In this document: positions 32,836 to 44,100 of the stretch, in pieces
How positions within the stretch are numbered: position 1 is the first letter of the stretch
How the letters are laid out: the number at the start of each line of letters is the position of its first letter
Assembly: GCF_003711515.1 (NCBI RefSeq)
Contig: NW_021167089.1
Coordinates: 7,296-71,295, forward strand
Reading direction: 5' to 3'
DNA length: 64,000 nucleotides
From: Sodiomyces alkalinus F11
Lineage: Eukaryota > Ascomycota > Sordariomycetes > Glomerellales > Plectosphaerellaceae
Translations under genes and position numbers: made by a program
The notes under the pieces: generated by a model
What the model was told of the DNA's origin: nothing
Seen by the model: the letters and a program-made list of their open reading frames with translations, nothing else
The model's database searches: none

Positions 32836-33843
32836 CTACGTCTGTCCATTCTTCTTGATCAGACCCGCCAAGCCACCTTGCAGATAGTCGCCATATGAAA
32901 CGCTCTCTCTCGCTTCCTCCTCCTTCTTACCGCCTTCTTCGCCGGCGGGGTTCCAGGGGTGGACGGTATCCTCCCAGCCGAGATTGACGAAAAAGGGCAA
33001 CGATTGGCGCTCGGCATTGACCCATTTGACGCGGTGGATGGGCGCCGGGTAGTAGTCGTTGGTGATGTGGGCCATGTAGCTCCCGCAGTTGACCAGGAAG
33101 CCCGAGTCGTCGGCCTCGATGTCGAGCCACCCCTGCGGCGTCTTGACCTGCAGGTTCTGCACGTCGGACTGGTACAGCACCGTGATGAGCGAGACGTCCT
33201 CGTGCCACTCGAAGCTGAGCTTGGTGCCGTCGTCGGCCGTCTTGATGGCCGGCGCGGGGTAGTCCTCCAGGTACGGGTAGCGGATCAGCACGACCGAGGA
33301 GAGCGTGGTGTCCCGGCGGAAGTGGCGCGTGAACAGGTCCTCCTGCTGGCCCAGCGCGAGGGCGTACCCGCGCAGCAGGGCCTCCGAGACGCCGAAGACG
33401 TCCCAGTAGTACTTCTCGGCGAAGGCGCGGAACCCGGGGTGCTTCTCCTCGTCGGGCCACACGTTGACCTCGTGCATGGGCGTCGGGTGGGCGATGCGGG
33501 GGTGGTCCGGGGTGAACGAGGGGTTGAGGTAGCAGAAGGACTCGACCGCCTTCTTGCCCGGAATGGGCAGGTAGTAGCCGGAGCGGATTTGCGACTGGTG
33601 CTCCTTGTTGTAGGCGCGGATGGCCAGTTCCCATTTTTCGTCGTCGGTGATGGTTCGGTGGAACTTGGCCGTCTCATGGGAGAGCCGTGGGAGGTCGACG
33701 CCGTGGTGGACGGCGTAGAAGAAACCCGTGTCCCGCGAGGCGGCGTCGATGGCCTTTGCCACGCGGAGCTTTGCCTCCTTGTCGTCTCCGAAGAGGGGAG
33801 AGACGTCGATGCGGGGGACGTTGGCGACAGGAACAGAACCCAT
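32836..33843 (-). CDS. pcbC: Isopenicillin N synthase
   Basis: IPNS is a non-haem iron oxidase that closes the linear tripeptide ACV to isopenicillin N using O2. The intron-free frame gives 335 aa from the ATG at 33843; an in-frame upstream ATG at 33939 adds a hydrophobic leader unlike known IPNS proteins, so I prefer the shorter form. Iron ligands His214 and Asp216 ([10 protein letters not shown]) and His270 (PIHRVKWV) fall at exactly the classical positions. Substrate-binding residues Arg87, Tyr189, Arg279 and Ser281 (the RQS motif) and the C-terminal NGQT with the mobile Gln are also present. The absence of introns agrees with the proposed bacterial origin of this gene. It diverges from pcbAB. 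The C-terminus is not peroxisomal, consistent with a cytosolic step. Confidence 0.97.
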   Translation of the reverse strand: MGSVPVANVPRIDVSPLFGDDKEAKLRVAKAIDAASRDTGFFYAVHHGVDLPRLSHETAKFHRTITDDEKWELAIRAYNKEHQSQIRSGYYLPIPGKKAVESFCYLNPSFTPDHPRIAHPTPMHEVNVWPDEEKHPGFRAFAEKYYWDVFGVSEALLRGYALALGQQEDLFTRHFRRDTTLSSVVLIRYPYLEDYPAPAIKTADDGTKLSFEWHEDVSLITVLYQSDVQNLQVKTPQGWLDIEADDSGFLVNCGSYMAHITNDYYPAPIHRVKWVNAERQSLPFFVNLGWEDTVHPWNPAGEEGGKKEEEARESVSYGDYLQGGLAGLIKKNGQT

Positions 33844-35177
33844 GGTGTCTGTGTGAGTGGTGTAGAGAAAGGGGAGGCGCGATGTAAGAGCAGTGAGCAC
33901 AGGTAATAGCACAGGTATGAGGGATGAGCTGGAGTGCAATGTGAGTAGGGGGGTGCTCGTGTAAGTAAGAGGCAGAGAAAGGGCTGGTGACTAGGCGAGA
34001 CGGGTGACTCGTGAGACTCTTGTGGTTGAAAAAAAAGGGGGTAGCACTAGAACCCGTCGATCAACGTTGTGCATTAAATAAATACACGAATCTGTAGATA
34101 TATGACCGGATCAGAATTCTTTGCCCCTCCATTCCATCCCTCTTGATGTGAGGGTATTTCCCTTTTGGTGCGGCCTGCGGCTGGGTGGCAATGCGAACTA
34201 CATGTGCCTACACTATGTGTACTGAAAGTGCATGTGCTCTGCTCTTAGCAAATCATGGCCCATGATCCCGGCTGCAGATCGACGTCTTGGGAACCGATAT
34301 AGGGGCCCATGTTCTAGGAAGGTAGTCGAGAACTACCCCCGCCAAGAGGATGCTAAGATGCACTGCAGCACTTCTATCCAGAGCCGCTTGACACGGTTTA
34401 CTGCTTCCTCCACATGCCGTCTTGCGGCTAGTTTGGTTTCTTGAAGCATCAAATCTAACATACGACGTACATGGGCCCTGTGAGATCAAGCTGCATACCG
34501 AGCGGCCCAGGCATGGGTCGATGGGCCATGCCGCCGTTGATCCGTGGACCCAGCGATACGCTGATGTTCAGAGACTTTCCGAGAACGGCTCGCAACGTGC
34601 ATATCCCTTCTCCGGCTTATCCCACAAGAGTTTGGTACCAAATAACAACACGGCGGTGAGACCACATGGTGCAGCAAAGACGTGGATTCCCGTCCAGGTG
34701 CCTCCGGATCATCGTATCTCGAGCCTTGCGGCTTGCCACAGCCCATGGCCCACGGCCCAGGGCCCGACTCGCTGCAGATATGAAAGACATAGCGGGGTAT
34801 GGGCCATATGCTCCAACGTGGGCCATTTCGCCTCTTTGCCTACTCCATGTAGTAACGTGCGATCTTCTATGGTGAAGCCGGACCCTTACCGGCAGGGGTG
34901 AAGGATCCAGCGTAGTCGATGCATGTGGGTTCTGCAGCCTTTGGGACTTGCAGATATTTTCTCCCTTCTCTTTTTGCGTTCCTAGAAATATAAGACGTGT
35001 GAAGAAAGGACTTTGTCGATAAAGGAAAGCCCTCGTTGACATTATTGTTCCATTCGCCTTGGAGAGATACGTTTGCTCACTGCTCACTTGCATCCATCCG
35101 ATTCCTTCCCTGCGGGTCGTTCCCCTGAGCCCCTGAGCCCCTCACCCCCTTTCCCCCTTTTCCCCCCTTCGAACAAC
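33844..35177. promoter_or_regulatory. Bidirectional pcbC-pcbAB promoter
   Basis: This 1.33 kb region lies between the two start codons, the layout known from Acremonium, Penicillium and Aspergillus. A TATA-like ATTAAATAAAT (about 34072-34082) lies some 230 bp upstream of pcbC, and AAATATAAGA (about 34986-34995) some 180 bp upstream of pcbAB. A PacC-type GCCAAG is at 34341-34346, and CreA-like GCGGGG is at about 34792. I found no exact CCAAT. A pyrimidine-rich leader (35102-35170) precedes the pcbAB start. Functional use of these sites is inferred. Confidence 0.75.
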
Positions 35178-38100
35178 ATGGAGCATTCCGGGACAAACGG
35201 AACAAACGGAACAAACGGCGTTGCAATCAACGGGTAAGTCGAATAAGGGTTGATTTATTGTCCATCTCCCCGAAAAAAAAAAGTTGAGAATACAGAGAGA
35301 GACGTCGTTGGGACAAGCAACTGATATAACCAAACCCCTGTCCACACGATTAGGAATCACAGCCCACCCACCAAACATGACGCCTTACAAACCCCCAAAG
35401 GCGTCATTCACGTCAAAGCTGCCAGAAATGAAGGGCCCCAACCGCCGGTCCCGAACTGCTGGATCAGTTCCGCTGCGCTGGAACGGTGGAAACAAACGGC
35501 CCGGGCTTTCCCCGAGCGCTGCGACCTCAGCGGCCTGAGTCTGCAACCGGTGCAATACCAACTGGCATCGACCGGAGTGTCGGTGAACCGGACCAGCAGC
35601 ACCGACTCCGGCCAAGCTCCGTCTCCCACTCCTCCCACCCTCGCCCTCACCCTCGCCCAGCGCTCTACCGTCGTGTCGGGCGACCTTATCCCTCAACTGA
35701 AACATGTCTGCTCGCAGAGACGACTGGATGCCAAGTCCCTGGTGCTCTTTGCCGTGCACCAAATGCTCAAGGGCCACGGAAACGGCTCTCATACCGTTAT
35801 CGCATCGTTCGTCTCGCGGACATCCCAACGGCCCGATTCTGGTTCATCAACGGCCGCCGCGTCGCTGGTTGTCCCCTCTGTCGTGGATCACGGGGATCGA
35901 CCGAACCAGACGGTCGATTCTGCCTTGTCCCAAATCGGCCTGGGCACGGGGTCGGTTGACTGGGACGAGGAGCCCCTGATTCCCGTGGCGACAGACGACC
36001 TCGTCAAGTCCGAACTTGTCGATCTCATGGTGGTTTTTGACGACAACGAACACGAAGACAACTTGAGCGACACACCGCTACCAGGAGGAGAATTCATGTT
36101 TCCTCTCATCCTCCGTATAACTTTCGGGGAGACGCAATGGAAATTCTCTCTGCAATACCGCCGCAGTCTCTTCGACGGACCCGTCATCGACAGCTTCCTG
36201 GGCTCGCTGCACACCCTCCTGGCAGCCTCCCTGCGGCCCTCTCTCCCGCTGGCGGACATCGAACTCCTCCCGGCCGAACAAGTCGCCCAGCTAAACGAGT
36301 GGAACAACACGGACGGCGACTACCCGGCAGACAAGAGACTGCACCACCTGTTCGAAGACGTGGCGTCACGTCGCGGGGACAAGGTGGCCGTCCTTTGCGG
36401 CGCCAAACGCATCACCTACAGCACGCTGAATGCGCGGGCCAACCGCTTGGCGCGCCATCTCTCCGACATCATGGGCATCCAGCCCGAGCAGCTCGTCGGC
36501 CTGTTCCTCGACAAGAGCGACAAGCTGGTCGCCACCATCCTGGGCGTTTGGAAGTCGGGCGCCGCCTACGTGCCCATCGACCCGGCCTATCCGGATGACC
36601 GCGTGCGGTTCGTGCTGGAGGACACGCAGGTCCGCGTCGTCCTGGCGAGCGAGAGACACGTCCATCGGCTGAGGGACCAGATCGCCGCGGCGGGGCGAGA
36701 TCTCCTCCGTGTCATTGCCATTGAGCCTCTCCTGGAGTCTCTCGAGTTGCAGAGACTGCAGCAGCAGCAACAACAAGACGGCGACGCCTCTTCGGAAAAC
36801 CTGACCCATCTGCCCCTCCACAGCAAACAGCTCGCCTACGTCACGTACACCTCCGGCACGACGGGATACCCCAAGGGCATCCGCAAGGAACACACGAGCG
36901 TGGTCAACAGCATCACCGATCTCTCGTCCCGGTACGGCGTGGCCGGTCAGGAGGACGAAGTGGTGATGCTCTTCTCGGCCTACGTGTTCGAGCCGTTCGT
37001 CCGTCAGATGCTGATGGCCCTGACGACGGGGAACCGGCTCGCCATCATCGGCGACGACGAAAAGTTCGACCCGGACGTCCTGCTCCCCTTCATCCAGAAG
37101 CACAAGGTCAGCTACATCAACGGGACGGCGTCGGTGCTGCAGGAGTACGATTTCACCGCGTGCCCTTCGCTCAAGCGCATCATCTTGGTCGGGGAGAACC
37201 TGACCGAGGCGCGCTACGAGGCTCTCCGGCGACGGTTCCAGGCCCGGATATTCAACGAGTACGGCTTCACCGAGTCGGCCTTCGTCACGGCCCTCAACAT
37301 CTTCGAGCCGACGTCGGAGCGGAAAGACACGAGCCTGGGCCGCCCCGTGCGGAACGTCAAGTGCTACGTGTTGGACGCGAACCTCAAGAGGGTGCCCATA
37401 GGCGTCACGGGCGAACTGCACATCGGCGGCCTGGGCATTTCGAAAGGCTACCTGAACCGGGAGAAGCTCACGCGGGAGAAGTTCATCCCCAACCCGTTCC
37501 GGACCGAGAGGGAGCGCCGGCTGGGCATCAACGGGTTGATGTACAAGACGGGCGACCTGGCGCGCTGGCTGCCCAACGGAGAGGTCGAGTACCTGGGCCG
37601 GGCGGACTTCCAGATCAAGCTGCGCGGTATCCGCATCGAGCCGGGAGAGATCGAGTCGACGTTGGCCATGTACCCCGGCGGACCTGTCCGGACGAGCATC
37701 GTCGTGTCGAAGAAGCTGATCGGCAAGGAGGGCCGGGAGACGACCCAGGACCATCTCGTGGGGTACTACGTGTGCGACGAGCGGGCCTTGGACGAGGACG
37801 AGCTGCTGATGTTCCTCGAGACCAAGCTGCCTCGGTATATGATCCCCACAAGGCTGGTCCAGCTCGGCCAGATTCCCGTCACCACCAATGGCAAGGCTGA
37901 CCTCCGTGCCCTTCCCGCTGTCGAGGTGGCCCCGTGTCCATCCCGGTCGTCTGACGGGGTTGATGTGAACACGGAGGGGCCGAGGACGACGAAGACCGAG
38001 ATGGAAAGTCGGCTGGCCGGTATCTGGGGAGACGTGTTGTTGATTGCGTCGGGGGGGGTTGGGCCCGAGTCCAACTTCTTCCGCCTCGGAGGGCATAGTA

Positions 38101-41100
38101 TCGCCTGTATCCAGCTCATTGCTCGGGTGAGGCGGCAGTTGGGTCGGACGATCACTCTGGAAGAGGTCTTCCGGGCGAAGACTCTGCAAGAGATGGCCGA
38201 ACTCTTGGAGGGCAAGCCGAGCGCCAACGGTGTAGGCGTTGTGACGAATGGCACTGGCCACGCCAACGGCATCACCAACGGTGTGAATGGTCACGATCAC
38301 GGCCACGGCCAAGGCCACGGCCACGGCCACAGCGTCAACTACCTTGCCAACAGCCTGCAACAAGGCTTCGTATACCACTCACTCAAGACCGAGCGGTCCG
38401 ACGACGCCTACATCATGCAGTCCCTCCTTCATTACCAAGTGGCCTTGGACGAGAGGCGTTACCAAAGTGCCTGGGAGAGGGTGCAGCGGCAACATCCCGC
38501 CTTGCGACTGCGATTCGCATGGGAAGCCGAGGTGATGCAAGTCGTCAACCCAGAACCCATGGCCACCTGGCGAGTGATCGACTGGACAGACGTCTCAGAC
38601 CAAGGGGAACGACAAAGGCTGCTGGAAAAGATGCAAATCGACGACCGTTCCCGTGCCTATCGTCTCGACGAGGGCTCCCTGGTCCAACTCTACTTCTTCC
38701 TCTTGCCGGAGCAGCAATCCCTATGTCTGTTCAGCTGCCACCATGCCATCCTCGACGGATGGAGTCTGCCGTTGCTCTTCGAGTATGTCCACCAGGCCTA
38801 CCTGGACCTGACAGACGGGACTGCCGGGACTGCCGAGACCCAACTTGAAGAACCGGCCCAAGAGGACGCGACCTACCTCCTCAGTCAGCAGTATCTCCAG
38901 GATCACAGAGACGACCACCTGGACTTTTGGGCGGAGCAAATCGACAAGATCGAGGAGCGCTGCGACATGAACGCCCTCCTGAACGAAGCCAGCCGCTACA
39001 AAGTGCCCCTGTCCAACTACGACCAGATCAAGGAACAAAAGCAACAGACCGTCGACCTCCCCTGGGGCAACAAGTCCATGAGCCTCGCGGCAAAACAAGA
39101 GCTCGACAGCCGGGGCATCACCCTCCATTCCGTCCTGCAGCTGGTCTGGCATCTCGTGCTCCATTCGTACGGCGGCGGCACGCATACCATCACCGGCACC
39201 ACCATATCCGGCCGCCACCTCCCCGTCGACGGCATCGAGCACGCCGTCGGCCTGTTCATCAACACGCTGCCCCTGATCTTCGACCACGTCCTGAGCCGCG
39301 ACATGACCGCCCTGGAGGCCATCACCCACGTGCAGAGCCAAGTCAACGCCATGAATTCCAGGGGCAACGTCGAGCTGGGGCGTCTGCAGCAAAACGACTT
39401 GAAGCACGGCCTCTTCGACTCGCTGTTCGTCTTGGAGAACTACCCGAACCTCGACACCACGAGACGAGAGCTACACCGGAAGACGTTGAAGTACACGGTC
39501 CAAGGCGGCACCGAGAAGCTCAGCTACCCCCTGGCTGTCATTGCGCAGGAAGAACATGAAGACTCGGACGGCAACGGCGGCGGCTGCTCGTTTACCCTCT
39601 GCTACGCCAGCGAGCTGTTCGCCGACGAGTCCATCGAGGTGTTGCTGCACACGGTCCGCGACACCTTCCGCACCGTCACGGAAAACCTCCATGCGCCGAT
39701 CCGCGGCATCGAGTTCCTCTCCTCGAACCAGATCGCCCTCCTCGACAGGTGGAATGCCACCGACGCCGAGTACCCCAACGCCACGCTGCACGCCATCTTC
39801 GAGTCCGAGGCGCTCCAGAAACCGAAAAAGACCGCCGTGGTGTACGAGGACGTCCGGTTGACCTACGAGGAGCTCAACAGCCGCGCCAATGCCCTGGCGT
39901 ACCATCTCCTCCGAGAGGCCCCTTCGCTGCGACCCAACAAGCTCGTGGCCCTGGTCATGGAGAAGAGCGAGCACATGATCACGAGCATCCTCGCCGTGTG
40001 GAAGACGGGGGCCGCCTACGTGCCCATCGACCCGGGCTATCCCGACCAACGAATCCAGTACCTCATCGACGACACGGCGTCCCTGGCCGTCATCGCCGAC
40101 GTTCCTCACCTGGACCGCCTCCGTGCCATCACCAAGGGCCGGCTACCCCTGATCCCGTCCGACCTGGCCCCGCGCCTACCGCCGAGCGCCGTGCATCCCG
40201 TCTCCGCCTCAAGCTGTACCCCGGCGGACCTAGCCTACATCATGTACACGTCCGGCACGACGGGTCTCCCCAAGGGCGTCATGGTCGAGCACCACGGCGT
40301 CGTCAACCTCTGCGCCTCGCTGGGTCGCATCTTCGGGCTGCGAGACACCGACGACGAGGTGATCCTCTCCTTCTCCAACTACGTCTTCGACCACTTCGTC
40401 GAGCAGATGACCGACGCCCTGCTGAACGGCCAGACCCTCGTGGTCCTCAACGACGAGATGCGCGGCGACAAGGAGAGGCTCTACCGCTACATGGAGGCCA
40501 ACCGCGTCACCTACCTCTCGGGCACGCCGTCCGTCATCTCCATGTACGAGTTTGACCGCTTCCACGCCCACCTCCGCCGCATCGACTGTGTCGGCGAGGC
40601 TTTCAGCGAGCCCGTCTTCGACAAGATCCGCGAGTCCTTCCCGGGCCTCGTCATCAACGGGTACGGGCCCACGGAGGTGTCCATCACCACCCACAAACGC
40701 CTCTACCCCTTCCCGGAGCGGAGGACCGACAAGAGCATCGGGAAGCAGGTGCACAACAGCAAGAGCTACGTCTTGAACGGTGATCGGAAGCGCGTGCCTA
40801 TCGGGGCCGTCGGGGAGCTGTATCTCGGCGGCGACGGCGTGGCGCGCGGGTACCATAACCGCCCGGACCTGGCGTCGGAGCGCTTCCCGCCGAATCCGTT
40901 CCAGACGGAGCAGGAGAGGCGAGAAGGTCGGAACTGTCGTCTCTACAAGACGGGCGACTTGGTGCGGTGGATCCGGACCCCCGAGGGCGAGGGCGAGGTG
41001 GAATATCTCGGCCGCAACGACTTCCAGGTCAAGATCCGCGGGCAGAGGATCGAGCTCGGGGAGATCGAGGCCGTCTTGTCGTCGTACCCGGAGATCCAGC

Positions 41101-44100
41101 AGTCGGTCGTCGTCGCCAAAGACCGCGAGAGCGATGGACAGAAGTACCTCGTCGGGTATTTCGTCTCGGACTCGGCCGTCCCCCTCTCGGCCCAGGTGAT
41201 TCGGCGCTTCATGCACACGAGGTTGCCGGAGTACATGGTCCCCGCGCGGCTGGTGCCCATCGACAAGATCCCCGTCACGGTCAGTGGGAAGCTGAACGCC
41301 AAGGCATTACCGGACCCCGGGGAGCTGGTAGAAGAGGAGAAGGTGGCGCCCCGGACCGAGGCGGAACGGACCCTCGCCGAGATTTGGTCCGAGTTGCTCG
41401 GGATCCCCTTGGCGGGCATTGGCATCTATAACAGCTTCTTCAGTCTCGGCGGCGACAGTCTCAAGAGCACCAAGCTTTCGTTCGCCGCCACCAAGGCCTT
41501 CGGGGTGTCCGTCAGTGTCAGTGACCTGTTCAGCCACCCTACCGTCGAGGCCCTGGCGCATCTGATCACTAGGGGCCGGGGCAAGGGCCAGGGCAAGGGC
41601 AAGGGCGAGGACAAGTCGGCAGACGTCGGGAGGGTGAGACCGGGAGGTGTCCGGAAGGACGACACGGTCGAGGACATCCCCGTGTCGCCAGCCCAGGAGA
41701 GACTGATATTCATCCACGAGTTTGACCAGAGCCAGAACGACCACGCCTATAACATCTCCCTCCAGCTCACGCTTCGCCAAGATGTCTCTCTCGAGGCGCT
41801 CGAAAAGGCGTTCTGGGATGTCGTCTCCAGACACGAGGCTCTGCGGACGTTGATCGTCAGGCCAACGCACAGCCAGAGACACTGCCAGAGAATCCTCGAG
41901 GCCGATGCGGCGCAAAGGCTCTTCCACGTCGAGGTCCTGCCCCTGGATTCTGAGAGCCAGATGCACGCCAAGATGGTGGAGAGCGCGGAACATGCCTTTG
42001 CCCTTGATGCCGAACTGCCCATCCATGTGCGCCTCTACGAGACGCAGACACAGACCCAGACCCAGACCCAGACCCAGACACAATCCCGCTCGTACGCCAG
42101 CATCGTCTTCCATCACCTCGCATTCGACGCCTGGTCGTGGGACATCTTCGAGAGAGACCTGGCCGAGTTATACTCCGTGCACGCCGGCCACAAGACGGCC
42201 GCCAGTCTCCCGCCCCTCCGCGTCCAGTACAAGGAGTACGCCCTGGAACATCGCAAGACCCTACGGGACGACCAGGGCCGTCGCCACCTCGCCGACTACT
42301 GGCTCCGCAAGCTCAGCGATCTAGAGCCTTCGTACCTCGTCACCGACCGGCCGCGGCCCAGCCAGTTCGACTACGCCGGCCACGACCTCGACGTGTGCAT
42401 CGGCGAAGAAGTGACCGACAAGCTGAGGAACCTGGCCAAGCGCCAAGGGACGAGCCTCTACACCGTGGTCATCGCCGCCTACTTCCTGCTCCTCAACGTC
42501 TACACGAACCAGCGGGATGTGACCGTCGGCATCCCCGTCGCCCATCGTACCCATGCCGAGTTCGAGTCGGTTGTCGGCTTCTTCGTCAACTTGCTCCCCC
42601 TGCGGGTGAATCTCGCCGACACGAACGTCCACGGGCTCGTCCAGGCCGTGCACAAGGAGTTCTTGGATGCCCAGGCCCACAAAGACCTGCCTTTCCAGGA
42701 CATCACCAAGCTGTTGCACGTGCAGCATGATCCGAGCCGCCACCCCCTGGTGCAGATCGTGTTCAACTGGGAGACGACGCAGGCGGTCGTTGCGGACGAG
42801 AATGACAAGGCGGACGGCAAGCCGCTTCTCCAGGAATATAGCCCCCCGTCTGGTTCTAATCCCCTGCCGTCCGTGGCCAAGTTTGACCTGAACGCCACCG
42901 TCCGGGAGAGCACGTCGTCGCTGAAAATCAACTTCAACTATGCCACCAGCCTCTTCGACGCCGAGACCATTCAGGGGTTCCTGGACACTTTCCACCACCT
43001 CCTCCGACGACTGGCGAATAGCACCCCTGAGATGGCCCTCTCGGAGCTTCAGCTCGCTGCATCTGTTCCCAATGGTGTCGCTGTAACGTCGTCCACCAAC
43101 GGCGAGGCCGCCGCCACCCCGACACAGACTCTCGGCGACATGTTCGAAGCCCAAGCCGCCGCCACACCAGACCGTGTCGCCCTTGCAGACGGCTCTACCA
43201 GGCTGTCCTACCTCGAGACCAACGCCCGAGCAAACCGGCTGGCCGGCTGGATGTCCTCTCATCTCGGCATGGGCCCAAGCGATCGCGTTGCCCTGCTTCT
43301 CGACAAGAGCATCGACATGGTCGTGGCCATCCTGGCCGTCTGGAAGATCGGCGCCGCCTACGTCCCCATGGACCCGGACTACCCGCGGCAGAGAATCGAG
43401 TACATCTTGAAGGATGCCGGCGCCCGGCTGCTGATCACCGCGAGCAAACATGTCCCCGGGCCGGAAACCACCGGCGGCGGCGTGTGTACCCTGGCCCTTG
43501 ACGACCCCGAGACCCCCGCGGCCCTCCAGCAGCACGAGACGTGGAGTCCAAACGCCGTCGTCGTCCCCCAGCGGAGCCTCTCCGACTTGGCCTACATCAT
43601 CTACACATCCGGGACCACCGGCAAGCCAAAGGGCGTTCTGGTAGCGCAGAGAAGCGTAGCCCGGTTCCGCAACGCCGTGGTCAGCCGGTACTTCGGCCAG
43701 ACGAACGGCTCGCACGCGGTGCTCTTCCTCTCCAACTACGTCTTCGACTTCTCCATCGAGCAGCTCGCCCTCGGCATCCTCAGCGGCAACAAGCTCGTCA
43801 TCCCGCCCGAGGAGGGCCTGACGCACGAGGCCTTCTACCACCTCGCCGACGCGGAACAGCTGACCTACCTCAGCGGGACGCCGTCCGTGGTGCAGCAGAT
43901 CCAGCTGTCCCGGCTGCCGCACCTGCGCATGGCCACCGTCGCGGGCGAGGAGCTCCACGCGAGCCAGTTCAAGGCCATGCGCGCGCAGTTTGGCGGCCCC
44001 ATCAACAACGCCTACGGCGTCACCGAGACCACCGTGTACAACATCGTCACCACCATGGCGGGAGAGGCGCCTTTCACCAAGGCGCTGCAGGACGAGCTTC

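Noticed and set aside
33844..33939. N-terminal hydrophobic leader on IPNS from an upstream in-frame ATG
   Set aside because: Known IPNS proteins begin at the shorter start, active-site numbering fits it exactly, and a secretion or membrane leader would not fit a cytosolic oxidase.
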